Positions 17,777 through 26,774 of a stretch of 64,000 bases of DNA are shown here, one piece after another. A program made the translations under genes and the position numbers. Numbering within the stretch: position 1 is the first letter of the stretch; each line of letters begins with the position of its first letter. The stretch spans positions 78,735 to 142,734 of the forward strand of contig JABXKC010000005.1 in NCBI GenBank assembly GCA_013375495.1, given 5' to 3'. This stretch comes from Promethearchaeota archaeon. GTDB taxonomy: Archaea > Asgardarchaeota > Lokiarchaeia > Sigynarchaeales > SOKP01. Under the pieces are notes generated by a model that did not search any database, was not told where the DNA came from, and was given only the letters and a program-made list of their open reading frames with translations.

Positions 17777-18064
17777 ATGGACAATGCGATATCTGGGCGG
17801 TGTGTAGCTAAGCGGAATAGACACAGTGATATAGAGCGGATTCTTCAGCTTATTGAAAGAGAGCTGGGATGGTATACGGCTATTTGCCGTACTTTTATCA
17901 ATCAAGTAAACGCTTTTATAGATGTATTGATATTCACTGAAGAGGAAGTGCTGACGCCATTGGAAGACCATGCGTTTTCAAAGACCAAAATATATATAAA
18001 ATGTTATATTCTTATAGAAGTTCTATTAATTACAGAGAAGATCCATCAAAAAGTTATAGATTAG
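17777..18064 (+). CDS. Unrecognised 95-aa frame, probably truncated by recombination
   Basis: The first 65 codons share the higher GC of the PP-loop/NifU gene, whose stop is 12 bases upstream, and read like protein (RHSDIERILQLIERELGWYT). I do not recognise them. From about codon 66 the DNA is the glycosidase relic read in the wrong frame, so the natural C-terminus is missing. It is best viewed as the 5' part of a gene that came with the PP-loop/NifU gene and lost its end at about 17970. Confidence 0.4.
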   Translation: MDNAISGRCVAKRNRHSDIERILQLIERELGWYTAICRTFINQVNAFIDVLIFTEEEVLTPLEDHAFSKTKIYIKCYILIEVLLITEKIHQKVID

Positions 18065-18261
18065 GATACGCTGAATCTGAAGATGGTATATAATGGATTA
18101 AAAAAAATCAAGAAATTGGGATAGAATGTTCTCATTCAGGGTGGGATTCTAAAATGATGGAATATTGTTCTGTCTATGATTATAACAATAAAAAATACTT
18201 ATTGTATAATGGAAATGGTTTTGATGAATCTGGTTTTGGATACGCGATATTAGAGGATTGA
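17972..18261 (+). pseudogene. Third beta-propeller glycosidase copy, C-terminal remnant
   Basis: In one frame this stretch reads RPCVFKDQNIYKMLYSYR, SYRLGYAESEDGI, a TAA stop, then WIKK, SGWDSKMMEYCSVYDYNNKK, YLLYNGN and GFGYAILED before TGA 18261. These match, in order, the C-terminal blade motifs of the two intact propeller proteins at 12355 and 13314 (YHMFFCY, GYAYSDDLINW, WDSEM, YMLYLGN, YGFGLAEL). The internal stop and the lost N-terminal two thirds make it a pseudogene. The left limit coincides with the change in base composition. Bases 18262-18472 hold nothing recognisable. Confidence 0.75.
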
Positions 18262-18472
18262 TCGTTTTCACGAAAAAGCTCTAAATAGTTTCCAAAATGG
18301 TACTGTAAAAATTATATATTGTTGAATTTATAAAGGAGTTTTATTTTAAATAATATTAAATCCACATAGATTTTTATAAAACTTATATTTAAAACTGAAA
18401 ACTGCTCAAGAAGTAAGTGTATGTAATTATTTCCGACGATCCAACCATATTTAGGTTCTCTAAATTATTTCA

Positions 18473-19648
18473 TTATTTATGCAAAAATTCAAATAAACTT
18501 CTAATTGAAGATATCGTTGATTTTACAGAGGTATCATTCAATACTATTGTTTTATTATGTTCGGACATGGTTGGGATTAATTTTATTTCGTTTAAGATTA
18601 ACATTTCTAATTCTTGAGTTGAGAAAACATGTACACCTCTTTGTATGAGATAAAAATATCCTGGTGTCTTTTTCATGCATATTGGTTTTCCCATATATAT
18701 TAAAAGAATTATAGTTCCCATTCCTTGTTGCCGATTGTGATACATAATCGCGAGATCAATCTGTTTTAAGATGCCAAAATACTGATCTGGGTTATAAAAA
18801 TCGAGAAGGGGAACAAATCGATTTCCAAAAAGCTTCTCACCTTTTTCTACTATTTTTTTAATGTAATTCTTTGGTCCATAGGAAAGGGGGCAAATTATTT
18901 TAAAATTCTGTTTTTTTAATTTAAACAAGCGGATCATTATGTCGAGATGATTATTTGTTGGAAATCCGGAATTACCTAGTAAAAATAATTTTTCTCCTTT
19001 TTTTTTAAAAATTAATTTCTTATTAAGAGAGATTTTTTTTCCATCTATCTTTTCAAAATCCACTGGATTTGGATATATAAATTTGGAATACCCTTCTGCT
19101 TTAGTTTTAAAGTATTTCTTTAATAATCTAACATCCCCTTTAAATGGAGAAATAATATAATCAATTCTTTTTATGATTTTTTTTCTTAACTCATAGGAAA
19201 GATAATAAGAGAATCTTTTTAATATCGATTTCTTTCTGCTCTCCAATTTAATCAATAATTCTAATGTATGATTATCATATAACTTTAAAGGAAGATATGT
19301 ATATAAATCAGCACCCCAAATTACCCAAATTATTTTTGCTTTTCCTCTAAAACCAAACAAAATTCCAGAGACTTCTTCTTTTAAATAATGAATAAAAATA
19401 TTTTCTGCTTGTTTCATTAATTTCCTTATTGTTGCATATCTAATCGTAAAAAATTTAGTCAGAAAATAGCCCTTAAAATTAAAAATTTTAACATTACGAA
19501 ATTTTTCGGGATCTATATGTATCTTTTTGTTCTTTTTCTTGATTATTATGAAAAGATGTTCTTCAATATTAAAGTGAGAATGAATTAATTCAATAAATTT
19601 TTTTGAATAAAAATAAGACGAGTCCGTTATAAAATGCAGGTATTTCAT
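18473..19648 (-). CDS. GT56 (WecF-like) 4-acetamido-4,6-dideoxygalactose transferase
   Basis: A 391-aa glycosyltransferase with the GT56 pattern: MKYLHFITDSSY..KFIE at the start, IHYLKEEVSGIL, VIWGADLYTYLP at about 107-118, LLGNSGFPTNNHLDIM at about 247, CPLSYGP, and the C-terminal FYNPDQYFGILKQIDLAIMYHNRQQGMGTI. In bacteria WecF moves Fuc4NAc from TDP-Fuc4NAc to lipid-linked enterobacterial common antigen precursor. That substrate agrees with the dTDP-amino-sugar genes here. A truncated second copy is at 32050-32518. The assignment to the family is firm; the exact sugar is inferred. Confidence 0.8.
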   Translation of the reverse strand: MKYLHFITDSSYFYSKKFIELIHSHFNIEEHLFIIIKKKNKKIHIDPEKFRNVKIFNFKGYFLTKFFTIRYATIRKLMKQAENIFIHYLKEEVSGILFGFRGKAKIIWVIWGADLYTYLPLKLYDNHTLELLIKLESRKKSILKRFSYYLSYELRKKIIKRIDYIISPFKGDVRLLKKYFKTKAEGYSKFIYPNPVDFEKIDGKKISLNKKLIFKKKGEKLFLLGNSGFPTNNHLDIMIRLFKLKKQNFKIICPLSYGPKNYIKKIVEKGEKLFGNRFVPLLDFYNPDQYFGILKQIDLAIMYHNRQQGMGTIILLIYMGKPICMKKTPGYFYLIQRGVHVFSTQELEMLILNEIKLIPTMSEHNKTIVLNDTSVKSTISSIRSLFEFLHK

Positions 19649-19861
19649 ATTCTTGAATTAATTTCTCTGAAAATATTGATAAAATTAAGTGGTTTCCTAC
19701 TTAAAAATTGTGATATTATTAATAAATTATTTCTTATATTACTTAACCTTTTTTTAAATCTTTCTGAATAACCAAAGTGAAAAAGTACAAATTATTAAGT
19801 CGTCTACAACTATTTTAAACAAAAATATTTCTTTAGAATATCTTTCAAAGAGTATGATTTT

Positions 19862-21361
19862 ATGAATGATGATGAAACATTCTTTGATGAAAATGAGGTT
19901 ATCGATTATAGTAACATAGATCGAAAAGCTGATGCAGGATTAAGATGGAATTCAATCTCGCTAATATATTCAACGATAACTAAAGTATTAATGATGTTAA
20001 TTCTTGCCCGATTATTCACACCAGGAGAATATGGTGTGATGGGGTTAGTTTTAATCATCATTGGATTTGGTATTTTGTTTTCGGATATTGGTGTTTCTGG
20101 GGCGATTATACATTATCAGAAGGTGTCTCAACAGCAATTATCTACATTATACTGGTTATCTTTTATAATAGGATTTTCAATATTTTTAATTCTAATTTTA
20201 ATAGCACCGTTAATATCCATGTTTTATAGTGAACCCGATTTAACACTTCTCATTAGAATTACTGCAATAATATTTCTTATCACGCCTCTGGGGCAACAGT
20301 TTCAGACTTTATTTAGGAAAGAGTTGAAATTTAGAGCTCTTGCATATATTGAGATTTTTGATGCAACTATTTTAATTTTAGTTTCCACAATATTAGCATT
20401 TTATAATTGGGGGGTTATTTCGGTCTTAATCGCCTATTTATGCAAGAGTTTTCTAAAATCTTCTATAATATTCTTTATTGGATTAAAAATCTGGAAGCCA
20501 ACATTTGAAATGAAGTTTTCTGAAATCAGCAAATTTCTATCATTTGGAATGTATCAAATGGGTGAGAGATCCCTAAACTATTTTAACTCAAATATAGATA
20601 AAATTTTAATCGGGAAATTCTTGGGAACAATTTCATTAGGTTATTATAATATAGCTTATAGTCTTATCTTATACCCGATTACTTTAATTAATCCTATTTT
20701 TACCCGCGTTTCATTTCCATATTTTTCTAAGATACAAAATAATATAAAAATTTTAAAAGAAAAGTATTTCGATCTCATAAACATTATTAGCTTCATCAAC
20801 TTTCCAATATATCTTTTATTAATAGTTATTGCACCCTATTTTGTACCTTTATTATATGGCCCGCAATGGTATCCTTCGATAATCTTAGTTCAGATTCTTT
20901 CAGTTGTGGGGATATTTAGATGTATTGGTAATCCAATCGGTTCGCTTTTACTTGCTAAAGGATATGCAAGGCTAGGATTTTTATGGAATGCAATTGTAAC
21001 AATGATATTTCCTTTTATAGTATTACTCGGGATTATTTTTGGGGGAATTAATGGAGTAGCTCTTTTTATAATTCTTTCTGCCTCAATTTTTTTCTACTTT
21101 AATTACCGTTATCTAATAAGGAAAATATTAAATCCTTGTTTTAAGGAATTTCTAAAATCTTTTGGAATAAATCTAATATTTAGTGTTTTAGCATCATTAG
21201 TCAGTTTATTAGGAGGATTTTTCTTTCAGACACCAATAATATTATATCAATTATTATATCATATTTTAATAGGTGGTATTGGATACATATGTTTGATATT
21301 TATCTTTAAGAGACAATTTCTAATGAATTTTATTAAACGATTTTTAAAAAAAAACCATTAA
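19862..21361 (+). CDS. Wzx-type polysaccharide flippase (PST/MOP family)
   Basis: A 499-aa membrane protein with about 12-14 helices. The cytoplasmic start RKADAGLRWNSISLIYS, then LARLFTPGEYGVMGL, GVSGAIIHYQ, LFRKELKF and FLSFGMYQMGERSLNYFNSNIDKILIGKFLG are typical of the WzxC/oligosaccharide-flippase family. It would move a lipid-linked glycan unit across the membrane. It is the only complete flippase in the locus; a fragment of another lies at 8563. It is transcribed alone, between two leftward transferase genes. Confidence 0.88.
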   Translation: MNDDETFFDENEVIDYSNIDRKADAGLRWNSISLIYSTITKVLMMLILARLFTPGEYGVMGLVLIIIGFGILFSDIGVSGAIIHYQKVSQQQLSTLYWLSFIIGFSIFLILILIAPLISMFYSEPDLTLLIRITAIIFLITPLGQQFQTLFRKELKFRALAYIEIFDATILILVSTILAFYNWGVISVLIAYLCKSFLKSSIIFFIGLKIWKPTFEMKFSEISKFLSFGMYQMGERSLNYFNSNIDKILIGKFLGTISLGYYNIAYSLILYPITLINPIFTRVSFPYFSKIQNNIKILKEKYFDLINIISFINFPIYLLLIVIAPYFVPLLYGPQWYPSIILVQILSVVGIFRCIGNPIGSLLLAKGYARLGFLWNAIVTMIFPFIVLLGIIFGGINGVALFIILSASIFFYFNYRYLIRKILNPCFKEFLKSFGINLIFSVLASLVSLLGGFFFQTPIILYQLLYHILIGGIGYICLIFIFKRQFLMNFIKRFLKKNH

Positions 21362-21507
21362 ATGCCTTAACTTAAGTTAGAATCAATTTTAGTTTTTTTA
21401 AAATTGGTTTGAGTCTTATAACTTTCCAAAATTAATATAAACTCTTAAAAGGTAAAAACCAACCTTATTTTTTATATTATTTAATCGAATCGCAATTAAT
21501 TTTAATT

Positions 21508-22494
21508 TTATCTACTAAAGGCTTTAAATAGTTTATTAAAATTGTTTCTTTTCAAAATCTTCATTATATTTTCAAGTAAAATGTATTTGATTGTATTTTT
21601 TGAATCAATTAGAGCAATAACCAGTTTAACATAATCTATTAATGAAATTCTTGAATAATTCTTAGATTTTTTAAAGTATATTACTGCTCGTTTAATATTT
21701 TTATTCCTAAGAAACGATCTTGAAATTTCTAAATAATGTCGTTTGTATATTTCTTTCTGTAAGTTTATCGGCAAATTCTCAATATCTTTTTCATATTTCT
21801 TTAAAAATTTTTCTTTTGTTATAATTAAATTTTCAGGATTAGTGATATACGCGTTATCATTAATATTTATTTTAACTAGATTCTGATTTACATAAGCAAT
21901 TTTGTATTTTTTAAAAAACCGCATTAATAATTCCCAATCTTGATGTCGCAAGAATGTGATATCAAACCCATTAAGTTCATTTAAGATTGCTCTTCTTATT
22001 AACAAAGTAGAACCTGCAGCAATAGGGTTTTCCTTTAATAAAAGTTTAATTTTTAAGTTTCCATGGCTCGAGTTTAAATGGGTGGAATTCAATTTGTTAT
22101 TTCTATATTTTGAATATCCGCAGTATACTGCTCCCCAAGAATTATCAAGTTTTTCTAGTAAATTTATTTGTAATTCCAGTTTTTTTTCTAAAAATTCATC
22201 ATCGTCATCTAAAAAAGCAATATATTTTGAGGCGGAATAAAAAATTCCAGTATTACGTGCTACAGCACCATTTAAATTATTTTTATGTTTTAAATATATT
22301 ATTTTATTATTATTCCGATACTTACTCATCAATTTTTCATTAAGTTTTCTGTACTTACTTTTCTCATCATTATCATCGACCACGATTATTTCAAGATTAT
22401 CCATGGTCTGATTTAGTACAGATTTAATGGCTCTTTCTAATGTAGTATTTCTTTTGTATGTAGGGATAATTACACTAACAATAGTTTTACTCAC
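21508..22494 (-). CDS. GT2 family glycosyltransferase
   Basis: A 328-aa inverting GT-A transferase: VSVIIPTYKRNTTLERAIKS at the N-terminus, VVDDNDEKS, ARNTGIFYSASKYIAFLDDDDEF at about 80-103 with the metal-binding Asp cluster, and RHQDWELLMRF for the acceptor-side ED/DWE motif at about 182. A GTG start at 22494 is fixed by a GGAGGATTTAGC ribosome site, one of the best in the window. The C-terminal 100 residues are helical and basic, perhaps for membrane contact. Sugar and acceptor are unknown. Confidence 0.85.
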   Translation of the reverse strand: MSKTIVSVIIPTYKRNTTLERAIKSVLNQTMDNLEIIVVDDNDEKSKYRKLNEKLMSKYRNNNKIIYLKHKNNLNGAVARNTGIFYSASKYIAFLDDDDEFLEKKLELQINLLEKLDNSWGAVYCGYSKYRNNKLNSTHLNSSHGNLKIKLLLKENPIAAGSTLLIRRAILNELNGFDITFLRHQDWELLMRFFKKYKIAYVNQNLVKININDNAYITNPENLIITKEKFLKKYEKDIENLPINLQKEIYKRHYLEISRSFLRNKNIKRAVIYFKKSKNYSRISLIDYVKLVIALIDSKNTIKYILLENIMKILKRNNFNKLFKAFSR

Positions 22495-22724
22495 GCTAAA
22501 TCCTCCGCTATATACAAATAAACTAATAAAACTTTTTAATTTTTTGAATACAAAAGCCTAGATTATGGCAGGATTTTTTTTTCATATTATCTAAAACATT
22601 AATATAATCTTAGATAAAGATAAACATATTATCTAATTTATTTTTTAGTAATTGTTCCTCAGTACTGCTCATAGAATTCTTAGTCTGCTTGTATCTTATA
22701 AACTAAAAATTTTAAATATCAGTT

Positions 22725-23402
22725 TTATTTAATGTTCATAAAATTAATGCTTTTTCTATTCCGATATAACCATGTCTTTTTTTTTATTAATATCAACTTT
22801 TCTAAAATACCACCTAGCACAGTTCTTTTTAAAAGTAGTATCTTTTTATATCCTAAAATAGATAAAATGGCAACTCGATGATGACCATCTAATAAATAGA
22901 TCACCCCGTTTTTATTTACAACCCTCACTGGATCTATGGATGGTTCGAAACTATATTTTTTAATTGATTCAACTAAATTGAAATAATAGGAAATTCTCTG
23001 TCGAATAGCTTGTTTAATTAGATCTTCATTTTTTAGTATTGTATTCTGATTTATAAATAAATTCTTTTCCTTGAATAATTTTTCAACTGCTATATATAGA
23101 GGACCTTTAAACCATCCACCCTTTACTTTAGGAATTTTCCAAGCATTTTTATGCAAGAAAGTATTGTAGAACCAATTATAAAATAAAATATTTGCTTTTT
23201 CTGGCTGTTTAAGGTATACTTTAAAAAATTCATAAGGTGGAAAGTAACTGATATCTTTACCGCCAAAACCCAGCAAATCTGAAAATTCGATATCTTTTTG
23301 GCAATTGATTTTGTTAATTTCAACCATCTTAGGTGTAAAGGCTAAGGAAACATAGAGTTTGTTAATAAAACTCTTGATTAAATGGTTTAATTGAGTTTTC
23401 AT
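22725..23402 (-). CDS. ParB-like-domain protein of the glycan locus
   Basis: A 225-aa protein whose residues about 155-190 read IDPVRVVNKNGVIYLLDGHH followed by RVAILSILGYKKI. That is the ParB/sulfiredoxin-like core (GHHR.A.L..LG). Such proteins without a DNA-binding domain are often found in polysaccharide clusters, where they may bind or hydrolyse nucleotides; the role is not established. The start ATG overlaps the stop of the upstream methyltransferase by four bases (ATGA), so the two are translationally coupled. Confidence 0.65.
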   Translation of the reverse strand: MKTQLNHLIKSFINKLYVSLAFTPKMVEINKINCQKDIEFSDLLGFGGKDISYFPPYEFFKVYLKQPEKANILFYNWFYNTFLHKNAWKIPKVKGGWFKGPLYIAVEKLFKEKNLFINQNTILKNEDLIKQAIRQRISYYFNLVESIKKYSFEPSIDPVRVVNKNGVIYLLDGHHRVAILSILGYKKILLLKRTVLGGILEKLILIKKKTWLYRNRKSINFMNIK

Positions 23403-24067
23403 GTTTTAACATCACATCTAAGCATTGTATATCTTGAAGATTTACCCAATACAATGATTTTAAATTTTTCTCCGAGTAAAGTTTTAATGAACTGCATATT
23501 TGGCATAAGACTCCACCTATGTCCTCTAATCTTTCTTAAATAACACTTCCCCGTGATTCTTCTTAATTTAAAATTCTTTGTAATTGTCCAAGGAATGTTT
23601 GGGAAAGGTGAGATAGCCATTTCAAGAAATAAAGTTTCTTTTGTCACTTTCTTTAACGATAAAAGTGAGGAGATTAAATCAGGTACTTCAGTGACAACTG
23701 AAAAACAAAATACAATATCAAATTGCCCTAATTCACAAATTTTTAATATATCTAATTTCTTAAAATCTATTTTTAAATCTTTTATCTCAGACAAGATTCT
23801 AGCCTGATATAGTCTATCCTCTCTAATATCAATACCTGTTACTTCGAAAGCCCCATGTTTTTTAGCTTCAAAACAATGCAATCCTGAATTACAACCTACA
23901 TCTAATACTGACTTACCGCTAAGATCACCAAGATCCAATAACTTTAGCCTTAAAGCAGTATCAAAATTACCAGAAGTCACTATATCATCAATAATGTGAA
24001 TGGATTGATACCATTTTTGAGAAAAAGCCCATTCCTTAATTTTTTCTTTTGTCCATTTAGTTGTCAT
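23399..24067 (-). CDS. SAM-dependent methyltransferase
   Basis: A class I methyltransferase of about 222 aa: SVLDVGCNSGLHCFEAKKHG is motif I, VTGIDIREDRLYQA motif II, and FDIVFCFSVVTEVPDL the motif IV region. The sequence resembles DUF1698/CmoB-type enzymes. I chose ATG 24067 over the TTG at 24085 because GAGGATAA stands at a fitting distance and MTTKW starts the structured part. It is coupled to the ParB-like gene. It probably methylates a sugar. Confidence 0.8.
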   Translation of the reverse strand: MTTKWTKEKIKEWAFSQKWYQSIHIIDDIVTSGNFDTALRLKLLDLGDLSGKSVLDVGCNSGLHCFEAKKHGAFEVTGIDIREDRLYQARILSEIKDLKIDFKKLDILKICELGQFDIVFCFSVVTEVPDLISSLLSLKKVTKETLFLEMAISPFPNIPWTITKNFKLRRITGKCYLRKIRGHRWSLMPNMQFIKTLLGEKFKIIVLGKSSRYTMLRCDVKT

Positions 24068-24218
24068 AGTTAAGATTATCCTCAATAATTTTTAAAACAA
24101 AACTTGAACTAGAGACTCATATTCTATAATAGTAATGTTTTTTAAAAAAGATAACTAAAGTAGAGGGAGCTCGCTCATCGTAACTAAAAGAAAAAAAGAT
24201 CTAGTTTATAATTGTAGT

Positions 24219-26192
24219 TTATAATATCTTCCATACTAACAAATGCTGAGTTGAAAAAACGGGTTCTAATTCTGATTTATATAAAGATTGGATTAAGGTC
24301 CATTGATTTCCTTCATGCGAAAAAACCCTATTTATAGAAATGATATACTGCACATTATATTCAGATCGCACTAGATCACGATCTCTTTCAATTGTCATAT
24401 TTAAGTGGATTATTTGTCTTCTTATGAGCTCTAAAGGAGATGTTTCAAAATAATAAGAAACATATTCAGGGCGATATATAAAAAATCGTTGCTTAATGAT
24501 GTTGGAAAGTAAGAGTGAAAACATTGTACCTTCAATAACTTCTTTTGGCTTTAATAGATCATACCATAAAGCTTTGCCAATATTTGAACGCGCGTAAAAG
24601 GTTGGTAATAGTGATATGCTAGATATTCTTTCTGCTATATATATATCAGTAGTAAAGATCAATCCATCTATTTCTTCATTTTGAAAATAATATATAATTC
24701 CGATTTCTTCGTCAGTTAAATATCTATTTTCCCATGGATAGGGGCTGCTACTGAGACCAGCTCTATTAGTCTCTATAGTTGTTATTGAAAATATTAAAAT
24801 CGAAATTGTCAATATAAGAATCCAGATCTCCTTTTTCATCTTAAGAGAATCAAGAGAAATTTTTGAAAAATTTAGAGTTCTATACTTTTTTGTTATGAAA
24901 ACAAAAAGCAATAAGATTAAAGAAATAAATGACAATACATAGACAAACCAAAGATCAATTTTAGTAGAAAATTCGACTTTTATAAAGGAATACCCTATTG
25001 AAATAAATAAGAGAATAGCAAGCAAAAGCCAACTTGATGTTTCAGAATAGGTTGAAATAAACTTTTTAATAAAAATTATTCCGTATACCGAGAAAATAAT
25101 TAGAATTGGGAAAAAGATTACTATAGAATAAAAGGTATAAGGGAGCAGAAATGAAAAAGGAATAATAAAAAGGATTAAATAGTACTTTTGAAGCAATTGC
25201 CGATTGTAATTAAGTCGAGCATTCTTTTTATCATAATGTTTTAATAATTTAGCTAGTTCATATAGCGTTATTATTACCCCTACTGGGAAAAAAATAGAAA
25301 TTACTCCTAAATTCCATACATAAAACCAGCTAAGTAATATACCCATCCCGAACAATGTATTCACATCAAAAAAAGGGGAAAATGTTTGGTCTGGATCGAG
25401 ACTCGACAATAAATCAAAACCAACTGCATTTAATAATTCTAATCCAATAAAAAACGCAATAATACTTAGCGGAAGAATTAAAAATACAGTTAATTTGTAC
25501 AGTAAATTTTTATATTTTCGAATAAATTTGTACTGTAAATTTTTAATTTTTCGGATTAAAGCTGTAAATATCATAATTACTATTGTTATAAATGTAGCTA
25601 CCCAAAGTTTGTGCGCTAGAGCACCAATAATGAGGAGTAAAAACATAAAAACTATGGCTTTAAATGCTTTAATCGAATTAGTTATTATTTTTATATTTAA
25701 ATTCAAAGCATATATCATGATAATTGTAATAATAACTCTGGTACTAACGGTCATAACAACATTACCAAGCATATACTGAGAAAGGATAATAGCCGTTACA
25801 AATATAAATCGGCTCCATTCTTCTTTAAATAGTATATTTCCCAGATTGCGAGAGCTTTTATAAATGATTAAGATGAGAATAATATTGAAGGTTAATATCG
25901 CTTCAGCTATACCAAAGATGCCAAAAGAAACAAATTCTAGAAAGCTCATTATAAAAGCAAGAATTAAAGGAACTCCTATAGCACGATGAGAAAAAGGATA
26001 ATACCCAAAGTAAGAGAGGGGGGAGATTAACCACGTGTTATTAGAAAATAATGCTCCTTCTCTTAGAGCATTTGCCATCCATATCACTTGAAAACTATCT
26101 GTTCCATAGATTCGTGGATATTGGGTTAATGGAAAAATGATAGCTATTAAAACAAGGCTGTAATAATAGACACGGGTTGTTTTAAATTTCAT
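24219..26192 (-). CDS. Large GT-C-like polytopic membrane protein
   Basis: About 657 aa with roughly 12 membrane helices in the first 510 residues and a soluble C-terminal domain. The first loop carries YGTDSFQVIWMANALREG, where the acidic residue early after helix 1 resembles the metal site of GT-C glycosyltransferases and oligosaccharyltransferases. The soluble end (YAERISS-type loops, NVQYIIS, LLVWKIL) is like the periplasmic domain of such enzymes. A second copy's C-terminal part survives as a relic at 35730-36400. ATG 26192 preferred; TTG 26207 is possible. The reaction is unproven. Confidence 0.6.
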   Translation of the reverse strand: MKFKTTRVYYYSLVLIAIIFPLTQYPRIYGTDSFQVIWMANALREGALFSNNTWLISPLSYFGYYPFSHRAIGVPLILAFIMSFLEFVSFGIFGIAEAILTFNIILILIIYKSSRNLGNILFKEEWSRFIFVTAIILSQYMLGNVVMTVSTRVIITIIMIYALNLNIKIITNSIKAFKAIVFMFLLLIIGALAHKLWVATFITIVIMIFTALIRKIKNLQYKFIRKYKNLLYKLTVFLILPLSIIAFFIGLELLNAVGFDLLSSLDPDQTFSPFFDVNTLFGMGILLSWFYVWNLGVISIFFPVGVIITLYELAKLLKHYDKKNARLNYNRQLLQKYYLILFIIPFSFLLPYTFYSIVIFFPILIIFSVYGIIFIKKFISTYSETSSWLLLAILLFISIGYSFIKVEFSTKIDLWFVYVLSFISLILLLFVFITKKYRTLNFSKISLDSLKMKKEIWILILTISILIFSITTIETNRAGLSSSPYPWENRYLTDEEIGIIYYFQNEEIDGLIFTTDIYIAERISSISLLPTFYARSNIGKALWYDLLKPKEVIEGTMFSLLLSNIIKQRFFIYRPEYVSYYFETSPLELIRRQIIHLNMTIERDRDLVRSEYNVQYIISINRVFSHEGNQWTLIQSLYKSELEPVFSTQHLLVWKIL

Positions 26193-26207
26193 AAAATTAA
26201 TGATCAA

Positions 26208-26774
26208 CTAATCTTATACAATGAATTATTATTATTATTTATTTTAAATTTAACCTAACCTAATATCTCAATTTTCGCAAATTTGCAATCTTGTTGTTTA
26301 ATAGATAATTAAGATGGTTTATTGATTGAATAGATTGTAATATATTCTATTTTAACAACCTTTTGACAAACTAACTTCTTAGATTTATTTTTTTGTGCAT
26401 TTGTGTACGACTTTTTCCTAGGCTTTTATTCTGTATAGGATTGATTCCGAATAATTATCAAGACTAAATAAAAACCCATTTATATATTATTTAATATAAT
26501 TTGAAATTGACGTAATATCAGTAGAAATTGAACAGATTCAGATAACATTGCTTCTATTATCGTTGCGGTTAAACCTTCATTTTTAGATGTCAACAAGAAA
26601 ATCTTTGATTAATTGTAATACTTATTTAATTTATTGTTGGGAATTTTTCTTAAATATGTAATAACATTATAAAGATTTCTTTTTTCACCTTTTTTTTGAG
26701 AGAGGTTTTCATTGGACCATCTCCCTAATAAAAACGCAATTAAGCTTCTTAATTTATCCTGTTAATAAGGATAA
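26208..26774. other. 567-bp AT-rich intergenic region
   Basis: No open frame, RNA gene or repeat could be recognised here on either strand. It is the longest featureless gap in the locus and lies between the GT-C-like gene and a GT4 gene that are both leftward. It may carry the promoter for the GT-C-like gene and decayed sequence. Confidence 0.4.

Noticed and set aside
17371..17784. A minus-strand frame rich in Ser and Arg
   Set aside because: It is the antisense of the NifU-domain part and matches no family.
16448..18064. Insertion sequence or integron bringing in the GC-richer block
   Set aside because: No transposase, inverted repeats or attachment sites are visible at its borders.
26208..26774. 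tRNA or other structured RNA in the long gap
   Set aside because: GTTGCGGTTAAACC-like bases caught the eye, but no cloverleaf or paired stems could be formed.
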